Positions 8,516 to 15,529 of a stretch of 64,000 bases of DNA are shown here, one piece after another. How positions within the stretch are numbered: position 1 is the first letter of the stretch; the number at the start of each line of letters is the position of its first letter. The stretch covers positions 62,001-126,000 of the forward strand of contig JAWKZG010000014.1 of assembly GCA_041396125.1 (NCBI GenBank). Direction: 5' to 3'. The position numbers and the translations under genes are program-made. This DNA is from JAWKZG01 sp041396125. Lineage in GTDB: Bacteria; Pseudomonadota; Gammaproteobacteria; Competibacterales; Competibacteraceae. Below the pieces are notes generated by a model. It saw nothing but the letters and a program-made list of their open reading frames with translations, was not told the origin of the DNA and made no database searches.

Positions 8516-9598
8516 ATGGAGATCGCGGTATTGGGGGGCGGCAACGGCAGCTATGCAGCCGCTGCCGATCTGGCCGAACAGGGCCACAGCGTGCGCTTGT
8601 GGCGGCGTAACCAGGCGGCATTAGCGCCATTGCTACAGACGCCGGTGCTGACACTGAAAGATTTTCGCGGCCAGCGGCAGGTGCCGTTGTCGCTGGTAAG
8701 CACCGATATCGGCGCGGTTGTGCGCGCTGCCGAACTGATTGTTATCCCCACACCGGCATTTGCCCAGGCGGACATCGCCGAGACACTGGCACCGCATCTG
8801 CAGGACGGTCAGGTATTATTCCTGCCGCCGGGCAGTCTGGGGTGTTATCTGATGAGCAAAATTCTGCGCCAGCAGGGTTGTCGCGCTGAAATCGCGATTG
8901 CCGAGACCGGAACACTGCCCTATCTGACTCGCAAACACGGGCCGACCACTGTCGCGATTACCACGCGCGCCACCCGTTTGCCGACCGGGTTTTTTCCAAC
9001 CCGGCTGGAAGCATCGGCCAGGGCGGTTTTAGCCGCTGCCTATCCGGCTATTGAGTACAGCGAAGACGGACTCAGTGCAGCACTGCTGAACGCCGGGCCG
9101 ATCATCCATCCGCCGCTGATCCTCATGAATGCCGGGCCGATCGAGCATTTCGAGCATTGGGATATTCACAACGAAGGCACCCAGCCCAGTATTCGCCGGG
9201 TGACGGATGCGCTGGATGCCGAGCGAATAGCAACGCGTCAGGCGCTGGGCTACGGTGCGCCGCATTTTCCGCTGGCAGATCATTACAACCCGGCGGGTGA
9301 GGAATGGATGTACGGTAATCTGGCGCACGAGAAACTGATCGACAGTGGTGACTGGCGCGAAGAGCTGGATTTACGCCGCCATCGCTATATGCAAGAAGAT
9401 GTCGCGGCCGGTCTGGCCTTGCTGGTCTCGGTGGCAGACTGGGCCGGGGTGGACTGTCCGGTCGCGCAGGGATTACTGGCGCTGGGGTCGGCTGTGTGCG
9501 GAGAAAATTTCCGGGCCAGCGGGCGGACACTGGAAAACCTCTGTCTGGCTGATTACAGCCGGGCGCAAATGAATCAGATGTTAACGGAGGGATTATGA
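8516..9598 (+). CDS. NAD/NADP octopine/nopaline dehydrogenase family protein
   Basis: The protein (360 residues from ATG 8516; a GTG at 8507 overlaps the likely AGGGTGA ribosome-binding region) has an N-terminal Rossmann fold with VLGGGNGSYAAA. The octopine-dehydrogenase C-terminal domain includes the NAGPIIHPP segment with the family His. Relatives join or split an amino acid and a 2-oxoacid (opines) or act on related 2-hydroxy or 2-amino acids. Its place inside a CoA-ligase/ACAD operon suggests oxidation of a hydroxy- or N-substituted acid. Its stop overlaps the next start as ATGA, so the two are translationally coupled. Confidence 0.82.
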   Translation: MEIAVLGGGNGSYAAAADLAEQGHSVRLWRRNQAALAPLLQTPVLTLKDFRGQRQVPLSLVSTDIGAVVRAAELIVIPTPAFAQADIAETLAPHLQDGQVLFLPPGSLGCYLMSKILRQQGCRAEIAIAETGTLPYLTRKHGPTTVAITTRATRLPTGFFPTRLEASARAVLAAAYPAIEYSEDGLSAALLNAGPIIHPPLILMNAGPIEHFEHWDIHNEGTQPSIRRVTDALDAERIATRQALGYGAPHFPLADHYNPAGEEWMYGNLAHEKLIDSGDWREELDLRRHRYMQEDVAAGLALLVSVADWAGVDCPVAQGLLALGSAVCGENFRASGRTLENLCLADYSRAQMNQMLTEGL

Positions 9599-10587
9599 GC
9601 AACCAGCCCTTGATTGCGGCTTTCGGCGCGGGCAGGATGGGGCGCGGGATTGCCCATGTGTTCGCTTACGCGGGCTATCGAGTGATGCTGATCGACAGCA
9701 AGGCACGCCCGGCGGCGGCTTTCGAGCAATTGGCGCAACAGGCCCGGAGCGATATCGAGCGCACGTTGCAAACGCTGGCGGCCGGTGGGTTGTTCGAGCC
9801 GTCTGCCAGCGCTGCGATTCTGGCCCGTATTGAGATTTTGCCGCTGGAGCAGGCCAGTCTCGGGCTGGGTGCCGCCCGTTATGTGTTTGAGGGTGTACCT
9901 GAAGTAATGCCGGCCAAACAGGCAGCGCTAAAGCTGATCGGCGAACGGGCACCGGAAGATGCCATTGTCGCCTCGACTACGTCGACTTTTCTGGTGAATC
10001 TGCTGGCGAAGATGATCCACCTGCCGCAGCGTTTTATGAATGCGCACTGGCTGAATCCGGCCTATCTGATTCCGCTGGTGGAACTGAGTCCGGGCCAGCA
10101 CACCGACAAGCTGTTATTGGAGAAATTGAAAACCCTGCTGGAAGCCATCGGTAAAGTGCCGGTCGTTTGCGCTGCTTCGCCGGGTTATATCGTGCCGCGC
10201 ATCCAGGCCCTGGCCATGAACGAAGCGGCCCGGCTGGTGGAGGAAGGCGTCGCCAGTGCAGAAGATATCGACAAAGCCATCCGCTACGGTTTCGGCATCC
10301 GTTTCGCCGCTATGGGCATGCTTGAATTTGTCGACTGGGGCGGCGGCGATATTCTGTTTTATGCCAGCCGTTATCTGCGCGAGACATTGGCTGCCGAACG
10401 TTTCCGGGCGCCAGAGATCATTGAGCAGAATATGCGTGAAGGTCATCTGGGGCTGCGCAGCGGGCAGGGATTTTACGATTATTCAAAACAGGATGTCGAG
10501 CAGTATCAGCAAGCCAAGCTGAGCGAATTCATGACGCTGCTTAAACATGTCGGGGCGATCCGACCCCCGGTACTGGATACGGATTAA
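9595..10587 (+). CDS. 3-hydroxyacyl-CoA dehydrogenase family protein
   Basis: A 330-residue NAD-dependent dehydrogenase of the 3-hydroxybutyryl-CoA/L-carnitine dehydrogenase group. The Rossmann motif GAGRMGRG is at residues 11-18, the catalytic His is in RFMNAHWLNP (about residue 145), and the C-terminal helical domain carries SPGYIVPRIQALAMNEA followed by GQGFYDY. It oxidises a 3-hydroxy acid or its CoA ester to the 3-oxo form in the cytoplasm. It overlaps the previous gene by four bases and precedes the SelW-like gene by 12 bases. The exact substrate is unknown. Confidence 0.87.
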   Translation: MSNQPLIAAFGAGRMGRGIAHVFAYAGYRVMLIDSKARPAAAFEQLAQQARSDIERTLQTLAAGGLFEPSASAAILARIEILPLEQASLGLGAARYVFEGVPEVMPAKQAALKLIGERAPEDAIVASTTSTFLVNLLAKMIHLPQRFMNAHWLNPAYLIPLVELSPGQHTDKLLLEKLKTLLEAIGKVPVVCAASPGYIVPRIQALAMNEAARLVEEGVASAEDIDKAIRYGFGIRFAAMGMLEFVDWGGGDILFYASRYLRETLAAERFRAPEIIEQNMREGHLGLRSGQGFYDYSKQDVEQYQQAKLSEFMTLLKHVGAIRPPVLDTD

Positions 10588-10599
10588 TTCAATCAGAAA

Positions 10600-10938
10600 G
10601 TGAATACACGCGTGAACACCGATACCAATACAGCGCCGAAATCTACAGCAACCGTGTCTATTGCTTATTGCACCCAGTGTCGCTGGCTGTTACGCGCGGC
10701 CTGGATGGCGCAGGAATTACTCATCACCTTTGAAGACGAGCTGGCCGAGGTCAGCCTCAGGCCCGCTACGGGTGGAATGTTTGAGGTGCGGTTGAATGAG
10801 CGTTTGCTCTGGTCGCGTAAAGCGGAAGGCCGGTTTCCCGAGTTGCGCGAGATCAAGCAGCGCATTCGCGATGAAATCGATCCCGAACGTACTCTCGGAC
10901 ACTCAGACCGGCCGGTCAACCCAGCTCCGACAAGTTAA
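10600..10938 (+). CDS. SelT/SelW/SelH (Rdx) family protein with CxxC
   Basis: A 112-residue protein with a short polar leader, then the Rdx fold: strand VSIAYCTQC with redox CxxC (Cys24, Cys27), followed by GGMFEVRLNERLLWSRKAEGRFPE, shown here only for its characteristic GxFEV and W-S-R-K-x-x-G-x-F-P features. Bacterial members are thioredoxin-like small proteins of unclear function; here Cys replaces the selenocysteine of animal SelW. A GTG start at 10600 is used. It closes the NicX-like operon, 12 bases after the dehydrogenase, and may be a redox partner of that pathway, though this is unproven. Confidence 0.8.
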   Translation: MNTRVNTDTNTAPKSTATVSIAYCTQCRWLLRAAWMAQELLITFEDELAEVSLRPATGGMFEVRLNERLLWSRKAEGRFPELREIKQRIRDEIDPERTLGHSDRPVNPAPTS

Positions 10939-11026
10939 TCGGCAGTAAAGTATCGGTTGCTGTAAAACTGTTTTCTGTTCTGTTGCGATGCCCGTTTTAT
11001 TTGTGATGCCTTGGTAGTTTTTTTGT

Positions 11027-11042
11027 TGGCACAGTGTTTGCT
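11027..11042 (+). promoter_or_regulatory. Sigma-54 promoter for the HicB-like gene
   Basis: TGGCAC (11027-11032), five bases, then TTGCT (11038-11042) matches the sigma-54 consensus TGGCAC-N5-TTGCW, with the invariant GG (11028-11029) and GC (11040-11041) exactly 10 bases apart. It lies 62 bases before the ATG at 11104, in an AT-rich non-coding stretch. Sigma-54 promoters need an enhancer-binding activator, none of which is encoded in this window. Confidence 0.6.
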
Positions 11043-11103
11043 TTTAATTTAGGCATCAAGTGAGTTTTTTTCTTATCACAATTTAAAATAAGCGGGTTGG
11101 ATT

Positions 11104-11349
11104 ATGGGAATCATACTATCAGTTCTGTGGAAAGGCGTTCGTCAGTGCTTTGGCCCGGCACCGGTGCAGTTCAACTACCAAGGATTTGTCTGCCTGGGGC
11201 GTTTTGATGACGCATCTGGTCAGTTTGTAGCCACAGTGTGTCATCCCAATTTAGCTGCCGTGTTATGGGCAGACAGCTTACACGAGCTGGAAACGACGTT
11301 TTGTGAATTGATTGATCAGCATCTGGCCGGCGGCCAGTATTCGGTTTAA
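11104..11349 (+). CDS. Orphan HicB-like domain protein
   Basis: An 81-residue protein. The stretch FNYQGFVCLGRFDDASGQF followed by a hydrophobic strand and DSLHELETTFCELIDQHL resembles the N-terminal HicB fold (YKGY, D-x-x-G-x-F, D-S-x-x-E-L-x-x-x-F-x-x-x-x-D-x-x-L). The DNA-binding C-terminal domain of true HicB antitoxins is absent and no hicA toxin is adjacent. It is therefore probably not a functional toxin-antitoxin antitoxin as it stands. It sits alone behind a sigma-54-type promoter, convergent with the scfR-like gene. Confidence 0.6.
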   Translation: MGIILSVLWKGVRQCFGPAPVQFNYQGFVCLGRFDDASGQFVATVCHPNLAAVLWADSLHELETTFCELIDQHLAGGQYSV

Positions 11350-11425
11350 CACGCCCACCCGCTTATTCGCGCAGTTTTTTCACCAGCGCGGCTCTACTCC
11401 AGCACAATATTATTCAGGCGCAGTT

Positions 11426-12853
11426 CTATTCAAACGTATACGGCTCGAAACTGCGCTGGTTTTCATGCACTTCCAAACGCTTGCCAATCGGTGGAAACGC
11501 TCGTTGTGCACAGTGCCTGCGTTCACAGACCCGACAGCTCGGCCCAATCGGTGTTATCGCGCTTTGATTATCCAGATCGACGCCTGTTGAATACACCAGT
11601 TGCGGCGCATATTCCAGTTCGCAGCCCAGTCCGATCGCGAAGCGACGGGTCGGGTTGAGATAGCCACCCCCCGTTTTAGTCACCGAGCGAGCGATACAGA
11701 AATACGTCTTGCCGTCTGGCATCTGTGCCAACTGGGTCAGGATTTTACTGGGCGCGGCAAACGCTTCATGCACATTCCATAAGGGACAAGCCCCCCCGCT
11801 GCGCGCGAAATGAAAGCTTGATGCGCTTTGCCGTTTGGAAATATTACCCGCCATGTCAACCCGCACGAAATAAAACGGGATACCTTTCGCCCCAGGCCGC
11901 TGCAGTGTGCTTAGGCGATGGCAAACCGACTCAAACGTAACCCCAAAACGCAGTTCCAGTTTTTCCAGGTCATAGTGCTGGCGTTTGGCTTCTGCCAGGA
12001 ACAGCGTGTAGGGCATCAGCAGTGCGCCAGCGAAATAATTAGCCAGCCCGACCCGGCATACCGCGGCACCTTCCCGGCTGGCGAAATGTGCTTCCTGTAC
12101 TAATTGCTCCATCAGCTCGGCGTGTTCAAGCCGGGCGATTTGATAGGCCAGGTGAAAGGCCCGACGTTCCGAGGGCTGGCGCTCGGATAAATACAGGGTG
12201 CGGGTTTTCGGATCGTAGCGGCGGGTTGCTGTGTGACTGGTTTCGTTATCGAGCAGGGCGCGACTGACTTCGTGGTGTTCCCATAGATAGCGGGTCAGAT
12301 CGTCTTCCATATGACCGATGCGGAAACCTTGTTCAGCCTGTAACTGTTCGGCGGCCTGATCCAGCTCACCGACATAATTATTGCGGATGTAAAAATAATC
12401 GCGCGATTCCTCGTAGGGAAACTGGGCGCCATCAGCCGGATTGCGTTCATCGGAGGTACTGAGCCGCTCGGCCAGCTGACGATAACTCTCTTCACTTTCC
12501 CGATAGGCGCGATAAAGTGTCAGAAACCGACTGATCAGGGCTGGTGAGGCGCCTACCACATCTTTCAGTTCGCGCAGATTGATCAATTGTCCCTGAAACA
12601 GCGGATCACTGAGTGCCTCATGGATTTCCGCTGCCAGCCGGTCGTCGTCTTCGTCCGATAAGGCCTGCAAGTCGACATTGTAGGCGCTGCTCAGTTTGAG
12701 CAGCACGCTGGCGGTTAAGGGGCGCTGATTGTTCTCGATCTGGTTCAGATAACTGGCTGACAGCCCCAGACTGTCAGCAAATTCGGCCTGAGTCAGGTCT
12801 TGTTGTTCACGGAATCGACGTAATTTGGGACCGGGAAATAGTTTGCGGCTCAT
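11426..12853 (-). CDS. ScfR/RamB-type short-chain fatty acyl-CoA regulator
   Basis: This is a 475-residue protein from ATG 12853; an upstream in-frame TTG is less likely. It opens with an Xre-type helix-turn-helix (residues about 12-65, LTQAEFADSLGLSASYLNQIE), followed by an IrrE/ImmA-like region. The C-terminal ScfR domain has a Cys cluster (CPLWNVHEAF, then CRVCERRHCAQRAFPP). The family includes Corynebacterium RamB and regulators of acetate, propionate and methylcitrate genes that sense acyl-CoA. It is transcribed away from the citrate-synthase homologue and the propionate genes, which it probably controls through the TTTGCAA-like sites in the shared intergenic region. Confidence 0.88.
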   Translation of the reverse strand: MSRKLFPGPKLRRFREQQDLTQAEFADSLGLSASYLNQIENNQRPLTASVLLKLSSAYNVDLQALSDEDDDRLAAEIHEALSDPLFQGQLINLRELKDVVGASPALISRFLTLYRAYRESEESYRQLAERLSTSDERNPADGAQFPYEESRDYFYIRNNYVGELDQAAEQLQAEQGFRIGHMEDDLTRYLWEHHEVSRALLDNETSHTATRRYDPKTRTLYLSERQPSERRAFHLAYQIARLEHAELMEQLVQEAHFASREGAAVCRVGLANYFAGALLMPYTLFLAEAKRQHYDLEKLELRFGVTFESVCHRLSTLQRPGAKGIPFYFVRVDMAGNISKRQSASSFHFARSGGACPLWNVHEAFAAPSKILTQLAQMPDGKTYFCIARSVTKTGGGYLNPTRRFAIGLGCELEYAPQLVYSTGVDLDNQSAITPIGPSCRVCERRHCAQRAFPPIGKRLEVHENQRSFEPYTFE

Positions 12854-12860
12854 AGGTTTA

Positions 12861-12950
12861 TTCGCAAGGTTTGCAGAATAACTATAGTACAAAAAATTTT
12901 ATTTGCAATATTGCATTAATACAATCATGTACTTATTGAAATTTTGCAAA
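12861..12950. promoter_or_regulatory. Cluster of TTTGCAA-like sites, candidate ScfR operators
   Basis: The divergent intergenic region holds TTCGCAA (12861), TTTGCAG (12870), TTTGCAA (12902), ATTGCAT (12910) and TTTGCAAA (12943-12950). RamB, a characterised family member, recognises a motif ending in TTTGCAAA. The density here, next to a gene of this family, suggests autoregulation and control of the divergent operon. Confidence 0.5.
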
Positions 12951-12997
12951 TAAAGGGTCAAGATTCATCACACAAAACAGACCTGTGAGGAATTCCC

Positions 12998-14194
12998 GTG
13001 AGCACTGTCGCTGCCCGCCAAAATGTCAGCCCAAGGCAAGAGAGTCCAACGCTCGAGTGTCACTTGCAGGTCAGTGGCCGGACGGACATATCCTCAACCG
13101 TGACCGATCTGAACTATCGCGGTTACCGGGTCGCAGATCTGGCCGTCAAGTCCAACTTTGAAGAAGTGGCGTATCTGTTGCTGAGCGGACGTCTGCCAAC
13201 CCAGGATGAACTGACGACGTACAAAAACAGCTTGTTCAGTCTGCGTCCCTTGCCCCCGGCGCTTACCGCGATATTACAACGCATTCCCGCCAGCGCCCAT
13301 CCACTGGATGTACTGCGTACCGGCTGTTCGGTACTGGCCCATCTGGAACCGGAAGAGCTGCATCCCCCGCATTATGAAGACGGCCACCAGCGCGCAGTGG
13401 CAGATCGCCTGCTGGCGGTCATGCCGACGTTGATCTGCTACTGGTATCGCTATACCCGCGACGACGTGAGCATCGATACCGAAACCGATGAAGAATCGAG
13501 CGCCGGTCATTTTTTGCGCTTGCTGCATGGCCATGCGCCGAGCGCGCTGCAGCAGCGTTGTCTGGACGTACTGTTGCTGCTTCATGCCGAGCACGGTTTC
13601 AACGAATCAAGTTGTAATGCCCGCAGCTGCGCCGCTGTTCAGGCAGATATCTACTCCGCCCTGATCAGCGCTGTCAGCGCTTTGCGCGGAGCAGCTCACG
13701 GTGGAACTGGGACCCGGGTCATGGCACTGATCGAACCGTATCGTACTGCGCAACAGGCTGAAACCGCTCTGCGTCAACTGTGCAGTGAAGGCCGGATCAA
13801 TTGCACGGGCTGGTTGGGATCGCAACCGGATGTGCGCAGCGGATTCGCCAAATCCTGGTCGAGACAGCTGGCCGATGGCGCACCGGATGGCTATTTATAC
13901 ACTGTTGCGGAAACTGTCGAACAGTTGCTAAATGAATATACTGGCGGTTATGTCAGTGTGGATTTTTACAGTGCTACAGCTTGGCATTTTCTGGGCGTAC
14001 CGCGCAGTCTATTTGCGTCTTTGATGGCCTGTGCCCGGCTGGCTGGCTGGTCGGCGCATGTTTTTGAGCAACGCTATTTCGAGCAACATCTTGTCGAGCG
14101 GCATGCCAAGAGGCCGTGGCTTGAACCAGATGTTGCTTTTATCGGTCCAGCGCTTCGGCCCTGGTTGCCGATGGAACAACGGGACGTCTCCTGA
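12998..14194 (+). CDS. Citrate/2-methylcitrate synthase-like protein with degenerate active site
   Basis: A 398-residue protein that aligns along its whole length with PrpC/GltA (LNYRGYRVADLA, FEEVAYLLLSGRLPT, AGHFLRLLHG, GWSAHVFEQ). One catalytic His is kept in GAAHGG (His234), and the catalytic Asp in SVDFYSA (Asp322). The segment that normally reads GFGHRVYxxxDPR, carrying the second catalytic His and two substrate Arg, is replaced by an unrelated stretch at about 263-282 (GRINCTGWLGSQPDVRSG). It may be inactive, regulatory or altered in chemistry. It opens the propionate island, divergent from the scfR-like regulator. Confidence 0.8.
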   Translation: MSTVAARQNVSPRQESPTLECHLQVSGRTDISSTVTDLNYRGYRVADLAVKSNFEEVAYLLLSGRLPTQDELTTYKNSLFSLRPLPPALTAILQRIPASAHPLDVLRTGCSVLAHLEPEELHPPHYEDGHQRAVADRLLAVMPTLICYWYRYTRDDVSIDTETDEESSAGHFLRLLHGHAPSALQQRCLDVLLLLHAEHGFNESSCNARSCAAVQADIYSALISAVSALRGAAHGGTGTRVMALIEPYRTAQQAETALRQLCSEGRINCTGWLGSQPDVRSGFAKSWSRQLADGAPDGYLYTVAETVEQLLNEYTGGYVSVDFYSATAWHFLGVPRSLFASLMACARLAGWSAHVFEQRYFEQHLVERHAKRPWLEPDVAFIGPALRPWLPMEQRDVS

Positions 14195-14283
14195 AGCTGG
14201 ATTTAACAGGCTCAGGCGGTGTTTGCAGTGTGCACCGACCCAGCGCGTCTTGAACCAACCCCGGCCTGACATGCGAACGGCCG

Positions 14284-14309
14284 GTACTATTGTAGTACTA
14301 GAAAACTAG
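14284..14309 (+). promoter_or_regulatory. Two small inverted repeats before the thiolase gene
   Basis: GTACTA/TAGTAC (14284-14298, 3-base loop) overlaps CTAG-AAAA-CTAG (14298-14309), ending 12 bases before the thiolase ATG. The second overlaps the ribosome-binding region. They may be an operator or a leader hairpin; nothing firmer can be said. Confidence 0.25.
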
Positions 14310-14321
14310 AGGAATCTCATC

Positions 14322-15509
14322 ATGGCAGAGAAACGCGAAGTAGTCGTTCTGAGTGGCGTGCGCACCGCAATTGGTGATTACGGCGGCAGTTTGAAAGATG
14401 TCCCGCCCTGTGATCTGGCTGCCGCTGTCGTGCGGGAAGCCGTCAGCCGGTCCGGCGCACAGCCGGCGGATATCGGTCATTCGGTATTCGGCAATGTGAT
14501 CCACACCGAAGCTCGTGATATGTATCTGTCGCGCGTTGCCGCAGTCAACGGCGGTTTGTCTCACGATACCCCTGCCGTAACCCTGAACCGGCTGTGCGGC
14601 AGCGGTTTGCAGGCCATTGTTTCAGCTTCCCAGCTGATCCAGCTAGGCGATTGCAATGCCGCAGTTGCAGGCGGGGCGGAGTCCATGAGCCGGTCGCAAT
14701 ACTGGCTGCCGGGACAGCGTTTCGGCCAGCGTATGGGCGATGGCGCGGTCCTTGACGCCATGGTCGGCGCGCTGAGCGATCCGTTCGACAGCTGCCATAT
14801 GGGCGTCACCGCGGAAAACGTAGCGGCCAAGTGGGGCATCAGCCGGGAAGATCAGGATAAGCTGGCGGTGGAAAGTCATCAGCGTGCTGCCCAGGCCACC
14901 CAAGCCGGTCATTTTAAAGAGCAAATCTTACCTATTGAGATCAAAGTCAAGCGTCAAACGGTACCGTTCGATATCGATGAGCATATCCGTGCGGATGCCA
15001 GCCTGGAAGGTATGGCCAAGTTACGCACGGTATTCAACAAGGAAGGCTCGGTCACGGCCGGTAACGCGTCTGGCATTAATGATGCCGCTGCTGCAGTCGT
15101 GCTGATGGAACGTGGCATGGCCGAGAGTCAGGGCCTGAAGCCGATGGCGCGTCTGGTGGGTTATGCGTTTGCCGGGGTTGATCCCAAGTATATGGGTATC
15201 GGTCCGATTCCGGCGATCCGCAATGTGCTGGATAAAACCGGTTTAAGCGTGGCTGATTTCGATGTCATTGAGCTCAATGAAGCCTTTGCCTCCCAGGCGC
15301 TGGCGGTGGTGCGCGAGCTGAATTTGCCGCTGGACAAGGTCAATCCGAACGGCAGTGGTATTTCGCTCGGCCATCCGATTGGCGCTACCGGCTGCATTAT
15401 CACGGTTAAAGCCTTGTACGAATTGCAGCGCACGGGCGGGCGTTATGCGCTGGTCAGCATGTGTATTGGCGGCGGCCAGGGTATTGCTGCGGTTTTCGAG
15501 CGTCTTTGA
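14322..15509 (+). CDS. Acetyl-CoA C-acyltransferase (thiolase, BktB/PhaA type)
   Basis: A 395-residue thiolase with all catalytic elements: the acyl-accepting Cys in LNRLCGSGLQAI (about residue 89), GHPIGATG with the catalytic His, and the C-terminal Cys in CIGGGQG. It condenses or cleaves 3-oxoacyl-CoA with free CoA. In this setting (PrpE, Pcc, methylmalonyl-CoA mutase) a role releasing propionyl-CoA and acetyl-CoA from 3-oxovaleryl-CoA, or in odd-chain beta-oxidation, is likely, but biosynthetic use for polyhydroxyalkanoate cannot be excluded. It lies 127 bases after the citrate-synthase-like gene and 20 before prpE. Confidence 0.92.
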   Translation: MAEKREVVVLSGVRTAIGDYGGSLKDVPPCDLAAAVVREAVSRSGAQPADIGHSVFGNVIHTEARDMYLSRVAAVNGGLSHDTPAVTLNRLCGSGLQAIVSASQLIQLGDCNAAVAGGAESMSRSQYWLPGQRFGQRMGDGAVLDAMVGALSDPFDSCHMGVTAENVAAKWGISREDQDKLAVESHQRAAQATQAGHFKEQILPIEIKVKRQTVPFDIDEHIRADASLEGMAKLRTVFNKEGSVTAGNASGINDAAAAVVLMERGMAESQGLKPMARLVGYAFAGVDPKYMGIGPIPAIRNVLDKTGLSVADFDVIELNEAFASQALAVVRELNLPLDKVNPNGSGISLGHPIGATGCIITVKALYELQRTGGRYALVSMCIGGGQGIAAVFERL

Positions 15510-15529
15510 GATCATTTCGGGAGTAAGCC

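Noticed and set aside
10600..10938. Selenocysteine in the SelW-like protein
   Set aside because: The motif is Cys-Thr-Gln-Cys with no in-frame TGA; it is a Cys form.
11104..11425. HicAB toxin-antitoxin operon
   Set aside because: Only the HicB-like domain is present; no HicA-like frame occurs on either side.
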